A DNA stretch of 53,211 bases from contig JAZOOF010000006.1 of the NCBI GenBank assembly GCA_045654885.1, positions 1-53,211 of the forward strand. Reading direction: 5' to 3'. Position 1 is the stretch's first letter, and the number at the start of each line of letters is the position of its first letter. Below the pieces are notes generated by a model. It did no database searches. It was not told where the DNA came from and saw only the letters and a program-made list of their open reading frames with translations. The DNA is from HGM04593 sp045654885 (GTDB lineage: Bacteria > Bacteroidota > Bacteroidia > Bacteroidales > Bacteroidaceae). Positions 41,769-51,700 of the stretch are shown one piece after another. The position numbers and the translations under genes are program-made.

Positions 41769-42773
41769 TTATTTTATTTCCCAAGTCTCGTTTGTCTCAA
41801 GAAGCTCGCTGAATGTGTGGTATGGCTTCGCCGCCTTCACTTCTTCAATCTGTGCGTGGACGGCATCGTTGTAGGTCATTGCCTCTACATCGCGTATCAC
41901 GCCAAGTGCGATGGGGAAGTCGGGTCCCTCCATCAATGCCAGTTTAAGGTGCAGGGTGGTGTCCTTGCAGTGTGCATCGTGTACAAGGATGTCGCTCTCG
42001 GTAATGCCGTTCTCGCCAATCTTCACCACTTTCAGTCCAAAGCCCTCCTGCATGAGTCCATACTCCTTGTTCTCGCCAAAGAGCATTGGCTTGCCATGTT
42101 CAAGGTAGATGGCATTCTTTGCACGTCCCTCCTTGGTGTATATGCTTTCGTGTGTGCCGTTGTTGAAGATTACGCAGTTCTGCAATACCTCGACAACCGA
42201 TGCACCCTTGTGCTGTGCGGCAGCCTTCAGGCAACCTACAGCAGCCTGCATATCGGTGGCAACGCAGCGTGCGAAGAAGTTGCCGCGTGCGCCAAAGCAT
42301 AGCTCGGCGGGGCGGAACGGGTCTTCAACCGTGCCGTATGGCGATGACTTGCTCACGAAACCGCGAACCGATGTGGGGGAGTACTGTCCTTTTGTCAAAC
42401 CGTATATGCGGTTGTTGAGCAGTATCATATTGAGGTCGATGTTGCGTCGTACCGCGTGGATGAAGTGGTTACCGCCAATGGCAAGGCCGTCGCCGTCGCC
42501 CGAAATCTGCCATACCGTCAGGTTGGGGTTGGCAACCTTGGCACCGGTGGCAATGGCTGCCGAACGGCCGTGGATGGTGTGGAAACCATATGTGTTCATA
42601 TAGTAGGGCAGGCGTGACGAGCAGCCGATACCCGAAATTACTGCAATGTCATGTGGGGCAACACCCAGTTCGCCCATTGCCTTGTGAAGTGCGCCCAGGA
42701 AAGAGTGGTCGCCGCAACCCGGACACCAACGTGGCTGTCCGAACTTATAGTCTTGTGCTGTGTAGTCGCTCAT
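41769..42773 (-). CDS. korB: 2-oxoglutarate:ferredoxin oxidoreductase subunit beta
   Basis: The ATG at 42773 (MSDYTAQDYKFGQPRWCPGC) matches the family; the longer frame has an unrelated N-terminus. The 334-residue TPP subunit has WCPGCGDHSF and IGCSS, cysteines of the [4Fe-4S] cluster, and the TPP motif SGDGDGLAIGGNHF...LLNN. With KorA it makes succinyl-CoA from 2-oxoglutarate, CoA and oxidised ferredoxin, or runs reductively. It lies 132 bases after korA, with a hairpin repeat between them. Confidence 0.93.
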   Translation of the reverse strand: MSDYTAQDYKFGQPRWCPGCGDHSFLGALHKAMGELGVAPHDIAVISGIGCSSRLPYYMNTYGFHTIHGRSAAIATGAKVANPNLTVWQISGDGDGLAIGGNHFIHAVRRNIDLNMILLNNRIYGLTKGQYSPTSVRGFVSKSSPYGTVEDPFRPAELCFGARGNFFARCVATDMQAAVGCLKAAAQHKGASVVEVLQNCVIFNNGTHESIYTKEGRAKNAIYLEHGKPMLFGENKEYGLMQEGFGLKVVKIGENGITESDILVHDAHCKDTTLHLKLALMEGPDFPIALGVIRDVEAMTYNDAVHAQIEEVKAAKPYHTFSELLETNETWEIK

Positions 42774-42821
42774 ATCAATAAGTGTTTTTTTATGTTGAAA
42801 GAAATTTGAACAAATGCTGTC

Positions 42822-42890
42822 TGTCATCCCGAAACTTGTGTGAGGAATCCGGAATGATATAGAGATATCTCACGCAAGTCCGATATGACA
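42822..42890. repeat. Dispersed intergenic repeat, copy E (divergent in sequence)
   Basis: TGTCATCCCGAAACTTGTGT followed by GAGGAATC is mirrored by GATATCTCACGCAAGTCCGA followed by TATGACA. The ends match the other copies, while the arm core (CTTGTGTGAG/CTCACGCAAG) differs and pairs with its own partner, which suggests selection or gene conversion for a hairpin. It lies between korA and korB. Confidence 0.7.
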
Positions 42891-42905
42891 CAATTGGACA
42901 GCTCC

Positions 42906-44759
42906 TTATTCCTCCATTATTTTAGTGAATTCCTTTACAAGGTCGGCAACCACGAATGGCTGTCCCTTAACCTCGTTGTACTGCTGCAGCTCGATGCCGC
43001 TTATACGTGTGCGCAGATAGCCTGCGAACTGTCCCATGTTCTGCTCGGCAACAACAATCTTCTTGTAGCGGCGCAGAACGTCGGCGGTGTTTGCCGGCAG
43101 CGGGTTGATGTAGCGGAAATGCGCCAAGGCAACCTTCTTGCCCTCGGCATTCATCTGCTGCATGGCCTCGCACAGGTGACCGTATGTGCCGCCAAAGCCC
43201 ACGATGAGCAGGTCGGCATCCTCGCAGCCCTCAACCTGCAATGGTGGCAGGCTCTCGGCAATTTTAGCAACCTTGCGTGCACGTGTCTCAACCATGCTGT
43301 GGTGGTTGGCAGGGTCGTTGCTGATGGCACCTGTGGCTGCGCTCTTCTCAAGGCCGCCGATGCGGTGAGTGAAGCCCGGTGTGCCGGGAACGGCCCAGTA
43401 GCGTACGTCGGTCTCGGGGTTGCGCTTGTATGGGCTCCAGCCCTCTCTCATCACCTCATTGACGTAAGGCGGAACGATGGCTGGGTACTGGCTTATGTCG
43501 GGCAACTTCCATGCAGCCGAGCCGTTGGCTATGAATGCATCGGTGAGCAGGATGACGGGGGTCATACGCTCAACTGCAATCTTGCAGGCATTGAATGCCG
43601 CGTCAAAGCAATCGGTCGGCGAGGTAGCTGCAATGACAGGGATGGGGCTCTCGCCGTTGCGGCCGTAGAGTACCTGCAGAAGGTCGGTCTGCTCGCTCTT
43701 TGTTGGAAGACCTGTCGACGGGCCGCCGCGCTGTACGTCGATGATGACAAGCGGCAGTTCGGTAATGACGGCAAGGTTGATGGCTTCGCTCTTGAGGCAT
43801 ATGCCCGGGCCCGATGTCGATGTGCAGGCAAGTGCTCCGGCATAGGCTGCACCAACGGCCGATGCACAGCCTGCAATTTCGTCCTCGGCCTGCATTGTGA
43901 TGACGCCCATTGACTTGTGCTTTGCAAGTTCGTGCAGGATGTCGGTTGCAGGGGTGATGGGGTATGAACCGAGGAACAGCTGCATTCCGGCTTTTTCGGC
44001 AGCTGCAATTAGTCCGTATGCTGTGGCCTTGTTTCCGTTGATGTCCATGTAGCGGCCTTTTTTCTTCTCGCGGTCACTCTCAACGCTGTATGTGTGTGCG
44101 ATTGAGGTGTGGGTGTTGTGTCCCATGTCGTAACCCGCACGCAGAACCTTGATGTTTGCCTCGGCAACCTCGGGCTTCTTGGCGAACTTCGCACGCAGCA
44201 TATTTTCGGCAAGTTCGAGGTCGCGGTCATATATCCAGCAAACCAATCCAAGAGCAAGCATGTTCTTGCAGCGTAGAATGCTCTTGTTGTCCATGCCGCT
44301 GTCGGCGAGTGTCGCCTGGCAAAGTGATGTTATGGGGCATGGAACAACCTCACAGCTGATGCCAAGCTCGGCAATGGGGTCGTTTGTCTTGAACTCGGCC
44401 TTTGCAAGGTCCTTCTCGGTGAATGAGTCAATGTCTATGATTATTGCACCTGTGGGCTTGCAATGCTTGTACTGTGTCTTCAGTGCTGCGGGGTTCATTG
44501 CAACCAGAATGTCGCACTCGTCACCGGGGGTGAGCACCTTGTCGGCACCAATGTGTACCTGAAATCCCGAAACGCCGGTGAGCACTCCTTGCGGGGCGCG
44601 GATGTCGGCAGGGTAGTCGGGGAATGTGCAGATGTCGTTGCCGACAGTTGCAGAAATCGTTGAGAAGATGTTGCCGGCCAACTGCATGCCGTCGCCCGAG
44701 TCACCCGAGAAACGCACTACAATCTGGTCGACTTTCTGTGTTTTTTCACTGTTTGCCAT
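42906..44759 (-). CDS. korA: 2-oxoglutarate:ferredoxin oxidoreductase subunit alpha (gamma-alpha fusion)
   Basis: The 617-residue protein joins an N-terminal gamma domain, with IVVRFSGDSGDGMQLAGNIF and FPDYPADIRAPQGVLTG, to the alpha pyrimidine-binding domain (from about 205) with LGSYPITPATDILHELA, AEDEIAGCASAVGAAYAGA and DVQRGGPSTGLPTKSEQTDL. This fused form is standard in Bacteroidales KorA. It pairs with KorB downstream. The product succinyl-CoA is the substrate of MutAB at the other end of the window. Confidence 0.95.
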   Translation of the reverse strand: MANSEKTQKVDQIVVRFSGDSGDGMQLAGNIFSTISATVGNDICTFPDYPADIRAPQGVLTGVSGFQVHIGADKVLTPGDECDILVAMNPAALKTQYKHCKPTGAIIIDIDSFTEKDLAKAEFKTNDPIAELGISCEVVPCPITSLCQATLADSGMDNKSILRCKNMLALGLVCWIYDRDLELAENMLRAKFAKKPEVAEANIKVLRAGYDMGHNTHTSIAHTYSVESDREKKKGRYMDINGNKATAYGLIAAAEKAGMQLFLGSYPITPATDILHELAKHKSMGVITMQAEDEIAGCASAVGAAYAGALACTSTSGPGICLKSEAINLAVITELPLVIIDVQRGGPSTGLPTKSEQTDLLQVLYGRNGESPIPVIAATSPTDCFDAAFNACKIAVERMTPVILLTDAFIANGSAAWKLPDISQYPAIVPPYVNEVMREGWSPYKRNPETDVRYWAVPGTPGFTHRIGGLEKSAATGAISNDPANHHSMVETRARKVAKIAESLPPLQVEGCEDADLLIVGFGGTYGHLCEAMQQMNAEGKKVALAHFRYINPLPANTADVLRRYKKIVVAEQNMGQFAGYLRTRISGIELQQYNEVKGQPFVVADLVKEFTKIMEE

Positions 44760-44846
44760 ATTATGGTCTTTTTAAAGGTTTTTGTATGTTGCTGCCAAAT
44801 TTCGTAAACATTTATGAAAAGAGGAAATATTTTTCAACAAAAAACA

Positions 44847-44880
44847 ACAAATGGCAGAAACTTTCGCTTCTGCCATTTGT
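44847..44880 (-). terminator. Terminator of the outer-membrane barrel / efflux transcript
   Basis: ACAAATGGCAGAA and TTCTGCCATTTGT form perfect 13-base arms with an 8-base loop. On the minus strand a T-rich stretch (TTGTTTTTTGTT) follows. It lies 20 bases after the barrel gene stop. Confidence 0.93.
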
Positions 44881-44900
44881 ATTGTCGTGTTTACGGGTTC

Positions 44901-47399
44901 TTACATCTCACCCATTCCGCCCATCTCGTCATATCCTCCGCCTCCGTTCTGCATCTCCTGCATCTGCTTGCGGTCGGGGCGCTTGGCCTTCATGTTTCCG
45001 AAACTGTATGTGAGTGTGAAACCGAATGTGCGTCCGCCATGTGAGTTCTCCGAGTAACGGTAGAAGGTGTCGTTGACAGTCACTGTGTGGCGGCCGCGTG
45101 AGTCAAGGATGTCGCGGGCATTGACGCTCAAGCTCCAGTGCTGGTCGAACATCTTGCGCAGGCCAAGGTCGAGCGAGTAGCTTGGTTCGCGGTAACCCTG
45201 TGCCACAATGCGCTTTGCATCGTAGCGGCCTGTAGCCTGCAGTGAAATGCCCCAGGGGAGCATCACATTGGCCGTCATGCGTGCGTTCCATGAGAAGTTT
45301 TCATCAGCATCGCCTGTAATTGTCTGTCCGTTTATTATATATTTGAATGCATCGAGCTTGTAATAGAACAGGTTTACTGTTGTTGTGAGGTCGAGCACCT
45401 TGAAGAGTCTGTTCTTGCCCACAATCTCCAAACCGGCCGACTGTGTCCTTGCCACATTCTCAAAGGTGGTGTAGATGACCCTGCTGTTGTCGCTGCCGTA
45501 GCTTATGCGCTCAATGACATCCTCGGTGGTGCGGTAGTAGCCCGAGAGCGAGAGGGTGTGGTTCTCCCAGTTCTTCAGGTAGTTCAGCTCGTAGGCGTTC
45601 GAGTACTCGGGTGTCAGTCCCGGGTTACCGAACGAAATGTTCGTTGAGTCGCTGATGTTCTGGAAGTTGTTGAGCTGTCCGCCCCATGGACGACGCAGAC
45701 GGCGGGTGTAGTTCACCTGTATCTCCTGTCCGTCGCTTATTTCATAGCTGAGGAATGCGCTGGGGAAGAGCTTGAAGAAATCCTTTGAAGTAAAACCGGG
45801 GATGTTACCGCTTTCCTTCTCTGCCCATCCGTATGACTGTGTCTTTACGTTCCAGTACTCACCGCGCAGGCCAAGCTGGTAACCGAGCTTGCCTATGCGG
45901 CCCGAGTAGGTGGTGTAGAGCGCCTGTGTGTTCTGCTTGTAGCGGAATTGGTTGTATAGGTTCTTGTCGATGTTCTGTTCGGTATGCTCCTCGTCGGTGT
46001 ATGTTATCACAGGGCTTCTGTCGTCCGAGAAGTTGCCCTTGTAGCCGGCCTCTATGCGGTGATTGTCGTTGATTTTATACTCATAGTCGAGCTTTATCTC
46101 GGTACTGTTGCTCTTGTTCAAACCATCCTGGAACTGGTAAGAACTCATTATGGTTGTGTCGCTGCCAAAGAACTTTTCTGTTGTCTGGCGGTAGGTGGCA
46201 CCGCGCTGTTGCTGCCACAGGTGATGTCCCACAGAGAAATCAAGGAAATGGGTGTCACTCCAACGGTGTGTGTAGCCAAGTTCCACGTTGTACATTGTGG
46301 GCTTGCCCTGCTGTGTGGTGGTGCGGGTCATGCGCTGTGTGGGGTCGGCATACAGGTCATTCTCTATCGGGCCGCTGATGGCCGAAATCTCGTTGTTGTG
46401 TCTGCCACCTCCGAGCATACCCATGACATTGGCATAAATCTCATCCTTTGTGGTGAAGCGCCATGTTAAGCCTGCACGGCCGAAGATGTTGTTGGGGTTG
46501 TGGCTGCCTATGTTTGTCTGCTTCTGGTATTGGTTGGCACCAAAATACTTCGTGTCGGTAATTCCCTCGTTCTCGAATCTCATGTTGCGGTAGTTGAGAC
46601 CTGCGTATGCATCGAGTTTGCCGCTGCTGTAGTTTATGTTGCCACCGGCATTGTAGCCCAAACGTGAATCCATGCCTCCCTGCACGCTGCCATAGTAACC
46701 GGCCTTGCGGTCGCGCTTGAGGATAATGTTGATGATACCGGCCGTTCCCTCGGGCGAGTGCTTTGCCGACGGGTTGGTGATAACCTCAATCTTCTCAATT
46801 GAGCCGGCAGGCATCTGCTGCAGGATATCGCCCTGGTTGTCGCCGGTGAGGCCGCTTGCCTTGCCGTTAATCCACACGGTAACGCTCTCGCTGCCGCGCA
46901 GTGACACGGTGCCTTCATTGTCTACCTCAACCGATGGGATGTCGGCAAGCACATCGCTTGCCGAGCCGCCTGTTGTGGCAATGCTCTGGTCAACGGTGAA
47001 GACGCGCTTGTCAATCTCAAAACTCATCTGTGAGCGCTGCTCGGTAACAACTACCTCTTTCAACAGTTTGCGGTCGCTCTTGAGTTTTATTGTCCCCAGG
47101 TCTATATTGCTCTTGCCGGCAGTGATGCTTACGTTGCGGCTATCGTCAAGGTAACCCACGAACGATGCTGTAATGTTGTATTTGCCGGCCTTGATGTTGC
47201 TCAGACGGAACGAGCCGTCTTCGCCGGTGCTGCATCCTGCTGTGGGTGCATTGCTGCCTTCGGGGGTGAGGGCAATGGTTACAAAAGGCAACGGGTCACC
47301 TGTTTCATCCTCAATGATAGTGCCTCGGATGGTGCCGCTAACCTGTGCAAACAGGCTCAACGGCGCTATCAGCAGTAGTGCGAATAGTATTCTCTTCAT
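44901..47399 (-). CDS. TonB-dependent-receptor-like outer-membrane beta-barrel protein
   Basis: The ATG at 47399 gives MKRILFALLLIAPLSLFAQV, a signal peptide. The 832-residue protein has a carboxypeptidase-regulatory-like domain (GTIRGTIIEDETGDPLPFVT), a plug with LADIPSVEVDNEGTVSLRGS and a barrel of the OMP_b-brl_3 type. The last strand, GRTFGFTLTYSFG, is followed by a tail rich in Met, Gly and Gln (NMKAKRPDRKQMQEMQNGGG...), so the barrel-assembly signal is not at the very end. It is not a SusC paralogue and has no SusD. Its own promoter lies at 47431, though the efflux operon upstream has no terminator. The substrate is unknown. Confidence 0.88.
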   Translation of the reverse strand: MKRILFALLLIAPLSLFAQVSGTIRGTIIEDETGDPLPFVTIALTPEGSNAPTAGCSTGEDGSFRLSNIKAGKYNITASFVGYLDDSRNVSITAGKSNIDLGTIKLKSDRKLLKEVVVTEQRSQMSFEIDKRVFTVDQSIATTGGSASDVLADIPSVEVDNEGTVSLRGSESVTVWINGKASGLTGDNQGDILQQMPAGSIEKIEVITNPSAKHSPEGTAGIINIILKRDRKAGYYGSVQGGMDSRLGYNAGGNINYSSGKLDAYAGLNYRNMRFENEGITDTKYFGANQYQKQTNIGSHNPNNIFGRAGLTWRFTTKDEIYANVMGMLGGGRHNNEISAISGPIENDLYADPTQRMTRTTTQQGKPTMYNVELGYTHRWSDTHFLDFSVGHHLWQQQRGATYRQTTEKFFGSDTTIMSSYQFQDGLNKSNSTEIKLDYEYKINDNHRIEAGYKGNFSDDRSPVITYTDEEHTEQNIDKNLYNQFRYKQNTQALYTTYSGRIGKLGYQLGLRGEYWNVKTQSYGWAEKESGNIPGFTSKDFFKLFPSAFLSYEISDGQEIQVNYTRRLRRPWGGQLNNFQNISDSTNISFGNPGLTPEYSNAYELNYLKNWENHTLSLSGYYRTTEDVIERISYGSDNSRVIYTTFENVARTQSAGLEIVGKNRLFKVLDLTTTVNLFYYKLDAFKYIINGQTITGDADENFSWNARMTANVMLPWGISLQATGRYDAKRIVAQGYREPSYSLDLGLRKMFDQHWSLSVNARDILDSRGRHTVTVNDTFYRYSENSHGGRTFGFTLTYSFGNMKAKRPDRKQMQEMQNGGGGYDEMGGMGEM

Positions 47400-47430
47400 T
47401 TTTATGTGGTTATTCTTCTTGTTTGGGCTG

Positions 47431-47463
47431 CAAAAGTACAAAAAAGTTCTTTTATCGGTGCAA
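47431..47463 (-). promoter_or_regulatory. Promoter of the outer-membrane barrel gene
   Basis: On the minus strand TTG (47463-47461), 22 bases, TACTTTTG (47438-47431). The start site near 47424 gives a leader of about 25 bases. Confidence 0.6.
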
Positions 47464-47479
47464 TTTCAGGTAAATATCA

Positions 47480-48796
47480 TCATTCAAGGTAGTTACCGAT
47501 TTCGCCGCTGATGAGCAATAGGGAGATTTCGCAAATCTTGGTGTCGTACTCAACTGAGAGCAGGCGCTCTTCGGCGCGCAGAAGACTCTGCTGCGCCTCG
47601 CGCATCTCAATACCCGACAGGTCGCCGAGCATATAACGCTCCTTGGCAATGTCATGGTTCTCGCGTGCAGTGATTACGTTCAGCTTCTCAAGGTTCAGAA
47701 GCTGAAGGTTGTTCTGGTATGCCTGCCACATGTTGCCAAGGTCGGCTTTCAGTGACAGAACCAGTTTTTCGCGTTGCAGCTTGGCATTCTCAATGGCAAT
47801 CTGTGCGTTGCGCTTCTCGCGTCGGCGGTTGCCGTCCCAAAGGTTGATGCCGATGGTCAGCGATGCATTACCGCCCCAGCCGTTACGGTGTATGTATGTA
47901 CCTTTGCCGTAGTTGTTGAAGTTGTAGTCGTAGCCCGCATTGAGCTTCAGGTAGGGATAGTTGCGCGAGAGAACCTTCTTATAGTCGAGTTCGGTGATGG
48001 TGTTGTTGTGGTCGGCAAGCAATAGCTCGGCATTGTTCTCGAGCATCCTGTTCCACAGGTATGTGAAATCGAGTGTACTGTCAATCTCAATGGTTGTCTC
48101 AACTGTAGTGATTGGGGTGTACACCTGCTCTATCGCCATCATCTCATTAAGCGCGATACGCGATGTGATTACCACCTCCTGCTGTTTGATGTATTGTGCG
48201 CTGTCAGCATTGAAATCGACCTTCGCCTGCTGATAGTCGAGGCGTGAGAAGTTACCTATATTATAGCGCTCCTCTACAATGCGCAGACGCTCTTTTGAAA
48301 GCAGTACTGCATTGTAGTAGTTGTGCAGACGCATGCGTTGCTGCAGGAAGTTGTAGTATTCGGCCGTGAGGTCGGCTATGAAATCTTCAATGGCAAGACG
48401 TGTTCCGGTCTCGCCCATCTTCTCCATCTCCTTCAGTTGCTCGTATGTGGTTTTTGTCTTGAAACCGTTGAATATGGTCCAGTTTACATCCACGCCGGCG
48501 CTTACGTTGTTGTCGAAGCTGTTGCCGCTCTTTTCAATCTCTCCTGTGGTGCGCAACTTTGAACTGTTGCCTCCTATTGAACCGTTGTAGCCTGCCGCAA
48601 GGTCAATGGTGGGCATGTAGCCTGCATTGGCGGCTGTGGCATTGTTGTGGGCAACCTCCTCCTCGTTGCGTGTTATGCGAAGCGAGTAGTTGTTCTCCAA
48701 CCCTTTTTTAAGGCATTGGCTCAGGGTGAATGTCTGTGCATTGCCGCCAAGTGCAAACAGTGCCAAGGCGAATATTGTCAATATGGTCTTTTTCAT
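47480..48796 (-). CDS. TolC-family outer-membrane efflux protein
   Basis: The 438-residue protein has the signal peptide MKKTILTIFALALFALGGNA, then the TolC repeats with long heptad-rich helices: SLRITRNEEEVAHNNATAAN and FSRLDYQQAKVDFNADSAQY. The C-terminal half repeats this plan, with the GDLSGIEMREAQQSLLRAEE helix. It forms the outer-membrane channel of the RND pump encoded upstream, whose stop overlaps its start by four bases. Confidence 0.93.
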   Translation of the reverse strand: MKKTILTIFALALFALGGNAQTFTLSQCLKKGLENNYSLRITRNEEEVAHNNATAANAGYMPTIDLAAGYNGSIGGNSSKLRTTGEIEKSGNSFDNNVSAGVDVNWTIFNGFKTKTTYEQLKEMEKMGETGTRLAIEDFIADLTAEYYNFLQQRMRLHNYYNAVLLSKERLRIVEERYNIGNFSRLDYQQAKVDFNADSAQYIKQQEVVITSRIALNEMMAIEQVYTPITTVETTIEIDSTLDFTYLWNRMLENNAELLLADHNNTITELDYKKVLSRNYPYLKLNAGYDYNFNNYGKGTYIHRNGWGGNASLTIGINLWDGNRRREKRNAQIAIENAKLQREKLVLSLKADLGNMWQAYQNNLQLLNLEKLNVITARENHDIAKERYMLGDLSGIEMREAQQSLLRAEERLLSVEYDTKICEISLLLISGEIGNYLE

Positions 48797-51700
48797 CTGT
48801 TTTCCTCCTCTTTATTTTCTTCACGCTCTGTCGAAATGTAGCTGTAGACAGCCGGAACAATGTACATTGTGAGTATGGTTGACACCAACATACCGCCTAC
48901 AACGGCTGTACCCATTGCAATACGCTGGTTGGCACCCTCGCCACCGGCGAACATCAGCGGGATGAGTCCGAGCATTGTAGAGAGGCTTGTCATGAGAATG
49001 GGGCGCAGACGCTGCAGTGATGCGTTCTTTATGGCCTCCATCTTGCTCTCGCCGGCCTGTTGCTTCATGTTGGCGAACTCAACGATGAGGATACCGTTCT
49101 TTGCCACAAGGCCAATGAGCATGATGATACCGATTTGGCTGAACACGTTCATGGTTATATCCCTGCAGTACATGAATATGAGTGCTCCTGCAATGGCAAG
49201 CGGAACGGTGAGCATGATGATGAACGGGTCCTTGAAACTCTCGAACTGGGCTGCCAGAATAAGGTATATGAGCACCAGTGCAAGGATGAATGCGAACATG
49301 AGGCTCGAAGAACTCTCGCGGAACTCCTTTGAGTCGCCGGTGAGTGCTGTGCGGAACGTGTCGTCAAGTACCTCCTCGGCAATCTTGTCCATCTCGGCAA
49401 GTCCGTCGCCAATTGTCTTGCCCTCGGCAAGTCCGGCAGATATTGTTGCCGAAAGGAAACGGTTGTAGTGGTAGAGCTTTGGCGGTGCCGTAGACTCAAT
49501 GAACTCCACAAAGTTGTCGAGCTGTATCATCTGTCCGTTGCTGCAACGTATGTATATCGACTTTACGCTCGATGGCGTGTTGCGCTGTTGGCGGTTAATC
49601 TGTCCAATGATTTCGTACTGTTTGCCGTTCATGTAGAAATAGCCCATGCGCTGTCCGCTAAGACCATACTGCAGTGTCTCGGCAACATCGCGCACGCTTG
49701 CTCCAAGCATGCCTGCCTTGTCGCGGTTGATGTTCACGCGTGTCTCGGGGCTGTTGAACTTGAGGTCGGCATCGGCCATCTTGAACACCGGGTTCTCATG
49801 CACGCGCTGCAGGAACACCGGAAGCACCTCCCTCAGTTTGTCGGAACTTGTAGCCTGTATTACGTACTGGATGGGCATGCTGCCGCGGCGGCCGCCGAAC
49901 GATGACTGCTGCTGCACGAAAGCCCTTGCCTTGGTCTTGCCGGCAATGGCTGCTGTGAGCTTTTCGGCAACATCCATCTGTGTGTAGTCGCGGTCGGCAA
50001 TATCCTTCAAAGTAATTCTTATGTTACCGCTACCGCTCGAAACGCGCGAGGTGACCGAAACGGCATCGGGGACAATGGAGTCTACAAGCAGGGTGATATC
50101 CTCGGTGTAGTCGCGCATGAACTCGTAGCTTGCACCCTCGGCTCCGCGTGTGTTTATGGTAATCTGCGAACGGTCCTCCATAGGTGCCATTTCGGCAGGA
50201 ATCTTGCTCCACAGGTATCCTATGAGCACGAACATTATCAGCAGTACGGGAATTGCAACCCAACGTACCTTCAAGAAACTGTTCAGTGATTTGTAATACA
50301 GATTGTTGAGACCGGTGAAGAATGGCTCGGTCTTGCGGTAGAGCCACTTCTGCTCCTTGCGGCGCTTGAGAATCTTGGTCGCAATCATGGGAGTGAATGT
50401 GAGCGCCGCGAATGATGAGATGACAACCGAACCGGCTACCACAAAGCTGAACTCACGGAACAGGCGGCCGCTGGTACCCTCCATAAAGACAATGGGAAGG
50501 AACACGGCGATGAGGGTGATGGTTGTTGATATGACGGCAAAGAAAATCTCCTTCGAACCCTCGATACCGGCTTTGAGAGGCCTCATTCCCTGCTCAATGC
50601 GTATGTATATGTTCTCGGTCATCACAATGGCATCGTCAACCACAAGACCCACCGACAGCACAATGGCAAGCATGGTGAGCACGTTGATTGAGAAGCCTGC
50701 GACGTACATTACAAAGAATGCACCGATGAGCGACACGGGGATTACGATGCAGGGCACGAGTGTCACGCGCCAGTCGCGCAGGAACAGGAAGATGATGATG
50801 ATTACAAGGATGAATGCCTCGTAGATGGTGCTCTTCACCTCGTCTATTGATGCACGGATGAACTTGGTGCTGTCGAAACCGTATGTGTACTCCACGTCAT
50901 CGGGCAGGTCCTTCTTCATCAGCTCCATACGCTCATATACCGCATCGGCAATCTCAATGTGGTTTGCGCCAGGCTGTGGTATGACGGCAACACCCACCAT
51001 GGGAACACCGTTCATCTTCATGTAGCTCTTTATGTCGGCAGGGCCAAGCTCGGCATGTCCCACATCGCTTATGCGTATGATGTTGCCGCCGCTCTTCTTC
51101 AGGATTATGTTGTTGAACTCGCCGGCAGTGTGCATCTGTCCCATTGTGCGCAGTGTGAGCTCAACGGTGTTGCCTTCAATGCTTCCCGAAGGCAACTCCA
51201 CATTTTCCTTTGTGATGGCATTCTTTACGTCCACCGGTGTCAGCCCGTGTGCGGCAAGCTTGGTGGGGTCGAGCCATATTCGCATGGAGTAGCGCTTCTC
51301 GCCCCAAATCTGCACGTTGCTCACGTCGGGGATTGTCTGCAACTGCTCTTTTACTGTAAGGTCGGCAATTTCGCTCAGCTCAAGCAGTGAGCGCTTGTCG
51401 CTCTGTATGGCAATCATGAGGATTGGAGTGGCATCGGCATCGGCCTTTGACACGGTTGGGGGGTCGCAGTCGCGTGGCAGGAAACGCTGTGCACGCGAAA
51501 CCTTGTCGCGCACGTCATTGGCCGCTGTTTCAAGGTCTACCGACAGCTCGAACTCCACGGTGATGCGGCACTGTCCCTGCTGGCTAACGCTGGAGATTGA
51601 ACGGATGCCCGGTATACCGTTGATGTTCTGCTCAAGCGGCTCGGTTATCTGGCTCTCGATGACATCGGCATTGGCACCGGCATAGCTGCACGATACCGAA

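Noticed and set aside
42885..43913. 342-codon open frame on the plus strand opposite korA
   Set aside because: It lies fully antisense to a well-supported gene, has biased low-complexity composition and shows no family motif. Long antisense frames are expected in GC-balanced coding DNA.
44901..47399. Second SusC of a polysaccharide locus
   Set aside because: No SusD partner and a barrel of a different type; it follows an efflux operon rather than glycan genes.
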